Below are positions 15,903 to 25,176 of a stretch of 47,989 nt of DNA, one piece after another. Made by a program: the position numbers and the translations under genes. The notes beneath the pieces are model-generated. The model was not told where the DNA came from, ran no database searches, and saw only the letters and a list, made by a program, of their open reading frames with translations. This DNA is from Hymenobacter crusticola (GTDB lineage: Bacteria; Bacteroidota; Bacteroidia; Cytophagales; Hymenobacteraceae), in the NCBI RefSeq assembly GCF_002154225.1, contig NZ_MTSE01000029.1:1-47989 (forward strand), in the 5' to 3' direction. The first letter of the stretch is position 1, and every line of letters begins with the position of its first letter.

Positions 15903-16952
15903 TTAGCCGAATCTTGAGATAGAACCAGAATGACTTTGGCGCCATACATGCCAGCGACCTTGTATTTCGGCTTGTATAGGCGTGAGTTGCGCAATAGTTT
16001 TCTTTTTCTCAAATAGTAACTTAAACCAACCCATACTATATTTAACCTGTGCAAATAACTGATAAACAGTCAAATAATTCGTCAATACATTGATAAAGCC
16101 TCTATCTGTACGCTTATTTTGCTCTATTCTTGGATCTAGCAGGTCATGCTTCGTAAAACGAAATAATTCATTAAAATTCTCTCCGTCCGAGTCAGAATGA
16201 TATTCTGCAGCTAGTCCCAGAATTACAGTCTCTTGACCGACTACTGTGAGCGTAGGCATGGGGCCCTGTGGATCAGTCATCCTATAAAAGCTCTCTACCC
16301 ACAGCAAAGCTTTATTGAGAGCTTCATTAGGGAAATCATCGTATAACGTTAAACTGCCTCTGTTTAGCTGAGACTGGTTTTTGTTGGCAAGACTACTGTT
16401 AAAAAGCTTACCAACTGGAAAAGTTGAGATACCGAGGAGCTTATAAGCCATCATCCGATGGTTACCGCCTGTGATCTGCATTATCTTGCTGTTCACATAA
16501 TAGCTTATGTTCATTTCGCCTATATATAAATCGGCTCCACTTGCTAAGGTTAATACAGCTCGTGCCGTTGAAGAAGGTGTTCGGGCTCCTCCTTTGTACA
16601 ATTTGCGTTCTGGATCAGTGTACCATTCTCCATAGACAGAACCATTAAAATTCATTCGTTTAAAATCGATGGGCAGAGTTAGTTCTTCAGAGAATTCTCC
16701 CTTTATCTCTAGCGCCTTCGCTATTATCCATTCCACATAGTTTTCAGCTACATCTTTCTCCAAGATGCGGCTACCGGTATACACATCTTCCTGTATCGTT
16801 TGACTTTCTGCTAACCGACTCAGGAAAGTATTATAAACGATTTCTCCTTCCTGCTTTACGCATACGGGGTCAAGCGCAAATTCTTTGAGTACTGAAGCGG
16901 CAATACGCCAAGCTTCTTTTTGTCCTGGGGATAATAGATCATCTGCATTCAT
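15903..16952 (-). CDS. ParB/Srx-fold-like protein, unknown role
   Basis: A 349-residue protein, AT-rich compared with its neighbours. The key segment LYIGEMNISYYVNSKIMQITGGNHRMMAYKLLGI carries the G-x-H-R motif of the ParB N-terminal / sulfiredoxin-like fold (compare 'GnHRl.Aa..lG' in ParB and DndB-type proteins), preceded by a strand. Flanking regions are helical; the C-terminus (TVYQLFAQVKYSMGWFKLLFEKKK) is basic. The ATG at 16952 (MNADDLLSPGQ) is preferred to the extension to 16991. It has no ParA-type partner near it and lies convergent with the DUF262 gene, itself a ParB-superfamily fold, so a defence or DNA-sensing role is conceivable, not shown. Confidence 0.55.
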   Translation of the reverse strand: MNADDLLSPGQKEAWRIAASVLKEFALDPVCVKQEGEIVYNTFLSRLAESQTIQEDVYTGSRILEKDVAENYVEWIIAKALEIKGEFSEELTLPIDFKRMNFNGSVYGEWYTDPERKLYKGGARTPSSTARAVLTLASGADLYIGEMNISYYVNSKIMQITGGNHRMMAYKLLGISTFPVGKLFNSSLANKNQSQLNRGSLTLYDDFPNEALNKALLWVESFYRMTDPQGPMPTLTVVGQETVILGLAAEYHSDSDGENFNELFRFTKHDLLDPRIEQNKRTDRGFINVLTNYLTVYQLFAQVKYSMGWFKLLFEKKKTIAQLTPIQAEIQGRWHVWRQSHSGSISRFG

Positions 16953-17349
16953 AGGTGAAGGAATAAGGTAATAGGACAATAATACCATCACTACCTGAAT
17001 AGTTTCGTTGGGTTCTTCTTTCGTTTTGCAGCAGCCACTACTATTTTCACAGAAGAATTAGGTTAGTTTAATGCAGTATATGCATCGTTAATATTTTCTA
17101 GTACACCTATTTAATACAAAGCATAAGTACTAAAAACAGGAGGAACGTGCTAAGGCCCAGCGTTCTTAGCTTGTAACTTTTGGATCGGAGCGAGGCATCT
17201 GGGCCCAGAGCAACCGAGAGTGCTCCGCACCCGTGGCCCGTGCGCCGTAAATACCCCTCCCGTGTTTTTCTTAGCTTTTGTTATCGTTGCCGCGTGGCCG
17301 AAACCAGGACCTTTGGGTATTCTGTTTTACCGCTCTTCCCCACGGCCCC
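16953..17349. other. Gene-free gap
   Basis: AT-rich on the left (divergent promoter side of the ParB/Srx-like gene), GC-rich on the right. The open frame through 17220-17618 is a shadow of the DUF4260 gene. No motif recognised. Confidence 0.3.
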
Positions 17350-17760
17350 ATGAAGAACTTACTCAAGCTCGAAGAACTCGCTCAACTGCTGCTCGCCCTC
17401 GTCATCTTTGCCCAACTGCCCTACGCCTGGTGGATGCTACCCGCCACCTTTTTGTTGCCCGACCTGAGCATGCTGGGCTACGTGGCTGGGCCGCGGGTGG
17501 GCGCCCTGTGCTACAACGTAGCGCACCACAAAGCTCTCGCCGTGGCCGTGGGTGTGACCGGCTGGTGGCTGGGGCTACCCGTGTTGCTGCTGGCCGGCAC
17601 GGTGCTGCTGTTCCATAGCACCTTGGACCGCGTGCTAGGCTACGGGCTCAAGTATACCACCAGCTTCCAGGATACCCATCTGGGTCGGGTAGGGGACCGT
17701 GTGCCTGCTGAGTCCGTAGCTCACCAGGCAGTGCTAGCCAGCACTGCCGCACAAGGCTGA
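17350..17760 (+). CDS. DUF4260 membrane protein
   Basis: A 136-residue integral membrane protein. The family signature is clear: LLPDLSMLGYVAGPRVGALCYNVAHHK (about residues 36-60), then a long hydrophobic segment, and DRVLGYGLKYTTSFQDTHLGRVG near the C-terminus. Three or four transmembrane helices are expected. The ATG at 17350 (MKNLLKLEELAQ) gives the normal family length; the frame runs open to 17278 without coding look. DUF4260 proteins are common in Bacteroidota and Proteobacteria, with no established function. It appears to be a single-gene unit with the 78-bp repeats behind it. Confidence 0.88.
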   Translation: MKNLLKLEELAQLLLALVIFAQLPYAWWMLPATFLLPDLSMLGYVAGPRVGALCYNVAHHKALAVAVGVTGWWLGLPVLLLAGTVLLFHSTLDRVLGYGLKYTTSFQDTHLGRVGDRVPAESVAHQAVLASTAAQG

Positions 17761-17798
17761 GCGAGCCCACAGTGTAAGCGGGTACAACCGGCCAACGA

Positions 17799-18075
17799 GG
17801 TACTGTTTTCTACCTGTGCGTTTGTACAATGATACAAACTCGATCCTAGCATTCCTTAGCCTGCCATCTTGACGGCTGTATCACTTCTTAAGAAGACGTT
17901 TGTGAAATGATACAAGCTCGACTGTATACGATTTCAGCCTACGTTGCAGGCGGGTGTATCATTTCTTGAGAGGGCGTTTAAGTAATGATACAAGCTCGAC
18001 GCTAGTGCTTTTCAAGCTGAATTCTCGGCTAGTGGATCGTTTCTTCAGCTGCGTTTAAGTACTATCCCCTTATTC
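17799..18075. repeat. 78-bp degenerate tandem repeats, about 3.5 copies
   Basis: Units begin near 17799, 17877, 17955 and 18033, exactly 78 bp apart. Each unit carries TGTATCAY, then 22 nt, then ATGATACA, which are inverted half-sites, followed by AGCTCGA. Exact half-sites: ATGATACA at 17829, 17907 and 17985; TGTATCAC at 17877; TGTATCAT at 17955. The last unit is eroded (TGGATCGT). It is the upstream region of the reductase gene at 18082. Confidence 0.75.
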
Positions 18076-18081
18076 GTGCCT

Positions 18082-18609
18082 ATGACTGCTCCTGTAACCT
18101 CCTTGCCGCTCGTTATCGTGGCCAGCGCCCGGCGCGAGGGCGATACGGCACGCCTCGTGGAGCAGGTACTCCACGAGGTACCACATCACCTGCTGCACCT
18201 GCTGGACTGGCTGGTACTGCCCTACCGCTACGAGCAGGACTACCCCGTCGCCGACCACTTCCTGCCCTTGGTTGAGCAGATACTTCAGCATCCGGCTCTA
18301 ATCTTGGCCACCCCCGTGTACTGGTACAGCATGAGTGGCCCCCTGAAAGGGTTGCTCGACCGCTTCACGGACCTGATCACGACGCACAAGCAGTTGGGGC
18401 GGCAGTTGGCGGGCAAGCCCTTGTTCGTACTGGCCAGTGGTTCAGACCCCGACCTACCGGAGGGCTTCGACGTGCCCTTTCGCCGCACCGCCGCTTACTT
18501 CAACATGCCTTTAGTCGCCCGTCTGTACAGCTCTACCAAGCGCCCCTTCCTGCCCGAGGAAGCCCACCAGTTTATCCAACAGCTTCTACAGAGCCAGCAG
18601 AGCGGTTGA
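18082..18609 (+). CDS. NAD(P)H-dependent FMN reductase / flavodoxin-like oxidoreductase
   Basis: A 175-residue protein of the NADPH-dependent FMN reductase family, expected to bind FMN and reduce a small-molecule substrate or quinone in the cytoplasm. N-terminal VIVASARREGDTARLVEQVL is the phosphate-binding loop region of the flavodoxin fold (S-x-R-x(2)-S-type), and ATPVYWYSMSGPLKGLLDRF (about residues 75-95) is the hallmark 'TPvYwysmsg.lK.flDR' flavin-contacting loop. ATG at 18082 is chosen; a GTG lies two codons upstream. The repeat array ends immediately before the gene and may include its promoter. Confidence 0.88.
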   Translation: MTAPVTSLPLVIVASARREGDTARLVEQVLHEVPHHLLHLLDWLVLPYRYEQDYPVADHFLPLVEQILQHPALILATPVYWYSMSGPLKGLLDRFTDLITTHKQLGRQLAGKPLFVLASGSDPDLPEGFDVPFRRTAAYFNMPLVARLYSSTKRPFLPEEAHQFIQQLLQSQQSG

Positions 18610-18958
18610 ATAGTCGCAGCCGCCACCAACTGCTAACGACGCTTCACAGGGCCGAAAAAGGCCATTTGTTATGAACTGATACAAAGAGCGAAAAGGAGTG
18701 TTCCTGACGCCGGCTGTTGCGCGGCGAACCAGCGTCAGTCTAATATGGTCTGCGTAGGAAAAGTAGACCGTGGGGAAGAGGGATAGGCTTGTTGGACATT
18801 ATACAATGACCGTTTACAAAATGTCCAAGCCGTAAGCCAAGTGCGAAAGAGCGCTGAAAAAGCCAATCGGCTTACTTGGTATAACGGCTAACTAGAACTA
18901 AGTAGCTAAGGACGACGGCGTAGAGGACGGGAATACTGCACGCGAGCACGACCAGCGG
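18610..18958. other. Gene-free gap with a small inverted repeat
   Basis: TTGGACATT (18792-18800) and AATGTCCAA (18820-18828) form a 9-bp inverted repeat with a 19-nt spacer, operator-like. A single word CTGATACAAAG at about 18676 is a weak relative of the 78-bp repeat half-site. No gene. Confidence 0.35.
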
Positions 18959-19171
18959 CTACATGTGTGTGAGCTGCGTGAGACTGTAGCCTACCAGCAG
19001 ACATAGAAGTCCCAGCCCCACCAGGTAACTAGCCGCCATGCGAGCTACCTTACGTTGGTTGGCATGTGGCACCTCTTTCGCGTTCGCGAGCAGGTGCACC
19101 CAGTAGAACCGTCCGATCACGATTCCAAGTAAGCGCAGGCCGAGGCTGCTACCGTAGAAGATCCAGCTCAT
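18959..19171 (-). CDS. Small two-helix membrane protein
   Basis: A 70-residue protein with two hydrophobic segments, about residues 4-24 (IFYGSSLGLRLLGIVIGRFYW) and 46-66 (AASYLVGLGLLCLLVGYSL), separated by a basic loop (KEVPHANQRKVARM). Length and layout suit a genuine small membrane protein; no family recognised. It is transcribed away from the cyclase-like gene 340 bp to the right, so it is not an operon partner. Confidence 0.45.
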   Translation of the reverse strand: MSWIFYGSSLGLRLLGIVIGRFYWVHLLANAKEVPHANQRKVARMAASYLVGLGLLCLLVGYSLTQLTHM

Positions 19172-19514
19172 AGGGAAGCACTTTTAGAACCTACTTGCGC
19201 TGATCTCAAGGTACACAAAACTAGGCTCAAGTCGTGGGTAGGACCAACTACTCATAACGTTTCAACAGGGACGTTTAGAAAATGACTATAGCCGTGCTTT
19301 GGCGGAACACTCTTTGTGATATAGTCACCTTATCTGTTACATTCCCTATTATCGTATGAGCACTGTTCGCCAAGACAAGTTTGGTCTCAGGATCGAAGCC
19401 CAGTAAGCTGCCGTGAGGTGTGCAGTTTGGCTCTCGATTTGGGAAGCGTACAGAAGTCTCTAAATTTTTACTGAAGTCTGAGATATAATTCAACCACTTT
19501 CGCCTTTACCACTT
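19172..19514. other. Gap with one weak small frame
   Basis: A 72-codon minus-strand frame at 19275-19493 (begins MNYISDFSKNLE) is divergent from the cyclase-like gene and could be real, but nothing beyond its openness supports it. The region also contains the cyclase-like gene's promoter by position. Confidence 0.25.
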
Positions 19515-20324
19515 ATGACTACTGACACACCGCCTACCTATGAGAAACGGGTTGTTGCCTTCATTGATATTCTTGGCTTTACAAACTATGTGAAAACCAA
19601 AAGCAATAGTGCAACTGGATTTGCTGCCATCTACGACGCCCTAAAAGAATTAGAAGAATACTTCAAAAGTATTGGCATTCATCATGATGCTAGCTCAAAA
19701 GAGTTCTTTCGGGACGATACCCAAGTTATTACAGTTTCTGATTGTATAGTCATTTCTCGTCGTATCGATGAGCGCGGAGGCATTTACCAAATGTTATGGG
19801 ATTGTGATTTTGCAACTCACCTTCTAATTAAGCGCGGATTTTTGTGTCGCGGTGGTATTGCAGTAGGTGACTTATATCACAAAGACAACACTATCTTTGG
19901 CCCCGCATATCTTAATGCATACAATCTGGAGAGAACTGCTATTAATCCGGTTATCAAGTTCTACCAGGAATTGTTTGATGTAGCCGCCGCATATCCATTC
20001 CCAGGTAATGAAGAGTACGGTGCTGACGAGGCCCAAGACATCAAAGAGTATTGTAAGCCTGTAGAAGATGAACCTAATGCTTATTATCTTGACTACTTTA
20101 CCAATTACGATAGCCGCTACGGCGGGGGCGAAGGCACTGCATCCATACATTACGAAGAGCTAAGAAAAACGCTGGTTGCCGGCCTTTCTGAAAATAAGGC
20201 TCGCGACAGTAAGGAAAAGATAAAGGTCTTCGACAAATACGCTTGGGCTGCTAGGCGTTACAACTTAACTGCCCACAACTTTGAGCTAGCCTTAGTCGAG
20301 ATTCCACCCCCTATTGAGCAATAA
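19515..20324 (+). CDS. Class III nucleotide cyclase-like protein
   Basis: A 269-residue soluble protein whose first ~145 residues follow the class III adenylyl/guanylyl cyclase core: AFIDILGFT with Asp18 (compare FaDirGFT, first metal-binding Asp), TVSDCIVIS with Asp76 (compare GDsvla.F, second metal-binding Asp), and CRGGIAVGDLYH...IFGPAYLNAYNLER (about residues 111-140; compare 'riGihtG.v..g.iG..vn.AarLe'). The remaining ~125 residues are unrecognised. No sensor or membrane domain is fused. Pycsar antiphage cyclases have this fold, and the protein may be a defence-type or orphan signalling cyclase, but no Pycsar-type effector gene is adjacent. Moderately lower GC than neighbours; followed by a terminator, so monocistronic. 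Confidence 0.55.
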   Translation: MTTDTPPTYEKRVVAFIDILGFTNYVKTKSNSATGFAAIYDALKELEEYFKSIGIHHDASSKEFFRDDTQVITVSDCIVISRRIDERGGIYQMLWDCDFATHLLIKRGFLCRGGIAVGDLYHKDNTIFGPAYLNAYNLERTAINPVIKFYQELFDVAAAYPFPGNEEYGADEAQDIKEYCKPVEDEPNAYYLDYFTNYDSRYGGGEGTASIHYEELRKTLVAGLSENKARDSKEKIKVFDKYAWAARRYNLTAHNFELALVEIPPPIEQ

Positions 20325-20345
20325 GCAAGCACAGTTCACCACGAA

Positions 20346-20369
20346 CCCGGTCCTTGACTGGGCTTTTTT
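20346..20369 (+). terminator. Rho-independent terminator of the cyclase-like gene
   Basis: CCCGGTC/GACTGGG stem (one G-T pair) with a CTT loop, followed by six T residues from 20364. It starts 21 bp after the stop codon. Confidence 0.75.
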
Positions 20370-20408
20370 ATTCCCCTCATAAACCAACATTCTTCGGGGT
20401 GGTCTAGC

Positions 20409-21390
20409 TGAAACGGACAGTGAGAAGTCTTAACTTCCCCGTCCATGATTGATAAATCGACTGCTGACAGCTCCGCCGCTACTTATATGAAGTATACGCC
20501 AGCTTTTAAGGCCTATTTTGTGCGCCAGGTCGCCGCCGGTGCCCGCCAAAGCGACGTAGCCTGTGCCCAAGGCATCTTGCTCGGTCGCTGGCAACGCCAA
20601 GCGCTGAAATTAAGTTGCACCGAGTAGTGCTGAGCAACTGACTGCGGGCCAGCGGCCAGCAGGAGTTGAGCACTCGCCCCCAACGCCCATGCACTACCCA
20701 TGTCGACCCGGCCGTCTTGGTGGCTGAAAACCTGCTGCTCGGCTACCCAGTTCCAACGCGCCCCAACTAGGTGTGATGTGAGTGGGTGATATTACCTAGC
20801 TGCCGCTAGTGGGTGGCCGCTGGTGCTACCATCCCACGACGTGGCTTGATGCCTGGGCACGCCGCGACGTGGGATAGCACCTGGCCCCACCGAATTGGTA
20901 GTGACGGCGCTGAAATAGGCTCTCACCCTACGTCAGCCCGCGCCGGGCCTTGTTATTCACGTCGACCGAGGCAGCCAGTATACCAGCCAAGCGTGTCGGT
21001 AGCGTATTGCCGACGCGTAAGCCCAGGCTAGCTATGCGCGATCGCGTAATACCTAAGACAATGCGCAGGCGGATGCGGGATGGATTACCTTGAAAACCGA
21101 GCTATTGCCCCACGGCGGCGCGTTTGCCAGCTTGGAAGAAGCCCAGCTGGAAGTGGCGTCTTACCTCGACACCTACTTCAACCTCGACCGCCGCCACTCC
21201 GCCTTGGACTATCGCCCCCGCACCAATTTGAAACCGACCTGTTCCATCACCTACCTTACCTCCGTATCCGTTTCTGCTAGACCAACCCAAGCTGCTGCAT
21301 GCACAGGGGTATATGTTGCAGCAGGTTGCTCAAGAGTTGAATGAGGAGACTACCGCACTTGACAAGGGCAGTTGTTCTTCCCCATGTCCA
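20409..21390 (+). mobile_element. Dead IS3-family insertion sequence
   Basis: Plus-strand pieces of both IS3 open frames remain. An orfA-like start lies at 20445 (YTPAFKAYFVRQVAAGARQSDVA). The orfB integrase core is scattered over two frames: LDAWARRDVG near 20850, then LRQPAPGLVIHVDRGSQYTSQA (the second catalytic Asp region), a broken DNAQADAGW at the Glu position, and KTELLPHGGAFASLEEAQLEVASYL...LDRRHSALDYR. At least four in-frame stops and one or more frameshifts interrupt it; the first catalytic Asp region is not recoverable. The left end is marked by GGACAGTGAGAAGTC (20415 onwards); a weak inverted match (TTCCCCATGTCC) near 21376-21388 may be the right end. The element is not functional. 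Confidence 0.8.
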
Positions 21391-21711
21391 TGCAGCTATT
21401 ACTCAAGAAACGTCAGAACGCCTCCTTAGGAAGTCGACAGATTAACTCTCAAGACCTACTTCATGGCTCAGCTTCAATTGTTATATAAGCTACAGAGATG
21501 TCTATTTTTGGTTCATAATACTGTCTGTCAAGCCCACATAATAATTCAGAGAAAGTCCATGCATGGTAACTCCCACCAGCTTCGTACTTTCGCAACTCCT
21601 GCCTCCTTTCCTAGCGGTTTAGTAATTCTTGCTGCCCGAGCCGCATGAAGCCTTTTTCTGCCAGTTCCGGCCAGGAAGAGGCTTTGTCTGTTATTTGGTG
21701 TCCAGTTGTTT
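21391..21711. other. Gene-free leader of the defence operon
   Basis: No credible gene. It separates the dead IS from the helicase ATG and should hold the operon promoter; I cannot identify a convincing -33/-7 pair. Confidence 0.3.
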
Positions 21712-24700
21712 ATGACTTTATCTATCCTCAACCGTCTCCAGCCTAATACCATCCTGGGTGGCGACCTCTTTCCTGAGCAAGTCCATATCATCATGACGCA
21801 GCCAATGGGCGAGTCAGTGCGCATCATTGGTCGTGGGGATAGCAACCAGCTTCACGACCGGGTGCTATCTGCTGCCCAGCTAGACCAGCTCGTTTTTGTG
21901 GAGCAGGGCTCCTACGATGGCAACGCTCAGAAATTCCGCTTGGCCATTGAGGCCCACCGCTTAGGCTTGGCCTACGAGTACGACCCGTATTTCTCGCTCT
22001 CCATTGCTCGGGTCGACCCATTGCCTCACCAGTTGGAGGCTGTGTACGAGTACTTCCTCAAAATGCCTTGCATCCGGTTCATGCTGGCCGATGACCCCGG
22101 TGCCGGCAAAACCGTAATGGCGGGCTTGCTCATCAAAGAGTTAAAGGCCCGTGGCCTTGCCAAGCGTATCCTCATCGTTACCCCCGCCAACCTTACCTTT
22201 CAATGGCAACGGGAAATGAAGGACAAGTTTCGCGAAAACTTTGATGTTGTGCGTGGTGACGTGCTGCGTGCCAACTACGGTTCCAACCCCTGGCAAGAGA
22301 AAAATCAGGTGGTGACCTCTGTTTCTTGGGTAGCCTTACAGGAAGATGCCAACAAAAGCCTACTACGTGCCACTTGGGACCTCATCATCGTAGATGAGGC
22401 CCACAAGATGAGCGCCCAAAGTGAAGACAACAAAACCTACGCCTACCAGCTAGGGGAGGCCCTGTCCAAGCGCACCGACCACATGCTGTTGATGACGGCT
22501 ACGCCCCACAAAGGCGATAAAAAGCAGTTTCAGCTATTCCTTAAGCTGCTCGACCAGGATGTGTACGCCGACGTCGCTAGCCTTGACGAAGCCATCCGTC
22601 AGAATGAAGCTCCATTCTACCTCCGCCGGGTAAAAGAGGCACTGGTCACCTTCCCCGACCCCGAAACCGGTCAGGTTAAATCACTATTTACCAAACGTGA
22701 AGTAAAAACTATCGGATTTCAAATAGACGGTGCCGAGTGGGACTTCTACCAAGGTCTTACCCGGTACGTGGAAGAACAGTCCAGCTTGGCCGCAGCCGAT
22801 GACAACCATGCCCGTGGCCGGGCTGTGGGCTTCACCATGGCCATGCTCCAGCGCCGTTTTGCCAGCAGCCTCTACGCCGTGCGCCGCAGCCTGGAACGGA
22901 TGCGCGAGCGGCGCGAGGAAATCTTAAAAGACCCCGAAGCCTACCGCCGCCGCCAGATTCTAAACCGTACTCCTGACAATTTCGACGAGCTGCCCGACGA
23001 AGAGCAGGAGACGTTGTTGGAAATGCTCGAAGCCGCCGTGCTGGCGCAAGACCCCGCCGTCCTCCGCCAAGACATTGCCGCCCTTACCCGACTGAGTAAG
23101 CAGGCCCGCCAGCTCGAAGAGCAGGAGATTGGCAACAAGCTGGTGCGGCTCAAAGAGCTGCTTACCCAGCAGAATATCTTCAACGACCCGAAGATGAAGC
23201 TCCTCATCTTCACCGAGCACAAAGACACTCTCGATTACCTTGTCGGAGATGGAGAGGACGGCCGCCCATTGGGCAAGCTAATAAGCTGGGGCCTCAATAC
23301 GACTCAGATTCACGGGGGGATGAAGGTGGGAGACCGCAACACGCCCGGCACCCGCATTCACGCTGAGCGGGCCTTCAAAGAAGAAGCTCAGGTGCTGGTT
23401 GCCACTGAGGCTGCTGGTGAAGGAATCAACCTACAATTCTGCTGGCTGATGGTCAACTTCGATATCCCCTGGAACCCCATTCGTCTCGAACAGCGCATGG
23501 GTCGTATCCACCGCTACGGCCAGGAGAAGGACTGCCTCATCTTCAACTTCGTGGCTACCAACACCCGCGAAGGCCGCGTGATGACTAAACTGTTTGAGCG
23601 TCTCTCACAGATTGAGAACGACCTCGACCCTAATCACACTGGTAAGGTGTTCAACGTGCTAGGTGATATTTTCCCTTCCAACCTGCTCGAAAAAATGCTG
23701 CGCGAGATGTACGTGCGCAACTACGAGACGGAGGACCCTATCCTGGCTCGCATCGTGGATGTGACCGACACGGCCCGCTTCCGGGAAATCACCAATTCTA
23801 CTCTTGAAGGTCTGGCCAAAAAGGAGTTAAACCTTTCAGCCATTCTGGGTAAATCTGCCGAAGCCAAGGAGCGGCGCTTGGTACCCGAGGTCATTCAAGA
23901 TTTCTTTTTGCAGGCTGCTCCGTTGCAGGCTATCACCGTGAAGGAAGCCCGCGGCACCGCCGGCATATTTAGCCTGGGCCGGATACCCCGCCAGTTGTGG
24001 GCTCGTGGCGAGCAAAACGAAGGCCGCTTCGGAGTGCTGGGTCATGAGTACGGCACCGTAGCTTTTGCCAAAGAGGTAGTTGCTAAAGATGCTACCCTCG
24101 ACTGGCTCACGCCTGGCCACCCGCTGTTCGAAGTAGTGCGCGAAGAAACCGTCGAGCAGTTCCAGGCTGACTTGCGGCGTGGCGCGGTTTTCTACAATCT
24201 ACAAGCTACCGAGCCCCAAAAGCTCGATGTGTTTGCTGCCTCTATCATTGATGGTCGTGGCCACGTGCTGCACAAGCGCTTGTTTGTGCTAGCCACCAGC
24301 CCCAGTACCTCTACTATCACCCTCAAGCAGCCCACTATTTTCCTCGACATTGTGCCCGCGCCGGCCGAGGCCGCCGCTATGGTGCCCGCCACTCACAACC
24401 TGCCTAGCCGCGCTGCTCTCGAACAGCATCTGGTGCAGGATGCGCTGAGCGTGTTCTTGGCTGAAGTGCAGGCTGACCGCCAGCGCGAGGTAAGCGTAGT
24501 AGAGCGCCACTTAGAGCTTAGCTTAAACGAGCTGATTCACAAGCAAAACCTCCGTCTCATCGAATACCAGCAGCAGGAGGAACGCGATGGTAGTCTGCCC
24601 AACCACCTGGCCGGCCTTAAAACCCAAACGCTGAACCGTATCCAGGAGCTGCAAAACCGCCTCGACCAGCGCCGCCGCGAGCTAGCCCGCGAACGCCATT

Positions 24701-25176
24701 GTACCGTGGCGTCGCCCCAGCACCTGGGCACCGCCTGGGTGCTGCCGCATCCCGACCGCCACCAGCCCGAGATGCAGCGCATGGTAAGTAACGCCGATAT
24801 CGAGCAGCGCGCCGTGGCCTATGTCATCGCTCACGAAAATGCCCTAGGCTACGAGGTGGAAAGCGTTGAAAGCGACAACCGGGGCTTCGACCTTATCAGC
24901 CGCCGCCCGCACCCATCCGACCCCGCCTCTGCGCTCGATGTCAAATTTATCGAAGTGAAAGGCCGGGCTGGGGTAGGGGAGATTGCGCTCTCATCCAACG
25001 AGTACCGCACCGCCCAGCGTCTCAAGCAGGACTACTACCTCTACGTGGTCTACGACTGCGCTACCCCCACTCCCCAGCTGCATATTCACCGCGACCCCGC
25101 GCACCTGCCCTGGCAGGCCGTGTCGCGGGTCGAGCAATATTTCATAAAGTCCAAGGACATTATCAATGCCGAATAA
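21712..25176 (+). CDS. SNF2-type helicase with C-terminal DUF3883 domain (Hma-type defence helicase)
   Basis: A 1154-residue superfamily-2 translocase. Walker A DDPGAGKT begins at residue 127, Walker B DEAH at 228, motif III is MTATPH, and the second RecA domain has LLIFTEHKDTLDYL, ATEAAGEGINLQF and the arginine-finger motif QRMGRIHRYGQ. A long helical region follows, then DUF3883 from about residue 1025: an IEQRAVAYVIAHE helix, GFDLIS (Asp1060) and FIEVKGR (Glu1081, Lys1083), the layout of a PD-(D/E)xK nuclease-like fold. ATG at 21712 is preferred to the TTG two codons earlier. The stop overlaps the next gene by 11 bp. In the helicase-methylase-ATPase (Hma) defence loci this gene type lies with a DUF1156 methylase and a DUF499 ATPase, both present here. 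Unlike DISARM, no DUF1998 or phospholipase D gene is nearby. Confidence 0.9.
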   Translation: MTLSILNRLQPNTILGGDLFPEQVHIIMTQPMGESVRIIGRGDSNQLHDRVLSAAQLDQLVFVEQGSYDGNAQKFRLAIEAHRLGLAYEYDPYFSLSIARVDPLPHQLEAVYEYFLKMPCIRFMLADDPGAGKTVMAGLLIKELKARGLAKRILIVTPANLTFQWQREMKDKFRENFDVVRGDVLRANYGSNPWQEKNQVVTSVSWVALQEDANKSLLRATWDLIIVDEAHKMSAQSEDNKTYAYQLGEALSKRTDHMLLMTATPHKGDKKQFQLFLKLLDQDVYADVASLDEAIRQNEAPFYLRRVKEALVTFPDPETGQVKSLFTKREVKTIGFQIDGAEWDFYQGLTRYVEEQSSLAAADDNHARGRAVGFTMAMLQRRFASSLYAVRRSLERMRERREEILKDPEAYRRRQILNRTPDNFDELPDEEQETLLEMLEAAVLAQDPAVLRQDIAALTRLSKQARQLEEQEIGNKLVRLKELLTQQNIFNDPKMKLLIFTEHKDTLDYLVGDGEDGRPLGKLISWGLNTTQIHGGMKVGDRNTPGTRIHAERAFKEEAQVLVATEAAGEGINLQFCWLMVNFDIPWNPIRLEQRMGRIHRYGQEKDCLIFNFVATNTREGRVMTKLFERLSQIENDLDPNHTGKVFNVLGDIFPSNLLEKMLREMYVRNYETEDPILARIVDVTDTARFREITNSTLEGLAKKELNLSAILGKSAEAKERRLVPEVIQDFFLQAAPLQAITVKEARGTAGIFSLGRIPRQLWARGEQNEGRFGVLGHEYGTVAFAKEVVAKDATLDWLTPGHPLFEVVREETVEQFQADLRRGAVFYNLQATEPQKLDVFAASIIDGRGHVLHKRLFVLATSPSTSTITLKQPTIFLDIVPAPAEAAAMVPATHNLPSRAALEQHLVQDALSVFLAEVQADRQREVSVVERHLELSLNELIHKQNLRLIEYQQQEERDGSLPNHLAGLKTQTLNRIQELQNRLDQRRRELARERHCTVASPQHLGTAWVLPHPDRHQPEMQRMVSNADIEQRAVAYVIAHENALGYEVESVESDNRGFDLISRRPHPSDPASALDVKFIEVKGRAGVGEIALSSNEYRTAQRLKQDYYLYVVYDCATPTPQLHIHRDPAHLPWQAVSRVEQYFIKSKDIINAE

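Noticed and set aside
18959..20324. Two-helix membrane protein plus cyclase-like gene as a Pycsar pair
   Set aside because: The genes are divergent with 340 bp between them, and the membrane protein is much shorter than known Pycsar membrane effectors and lacks a cyclic-nucleotide-binding part.
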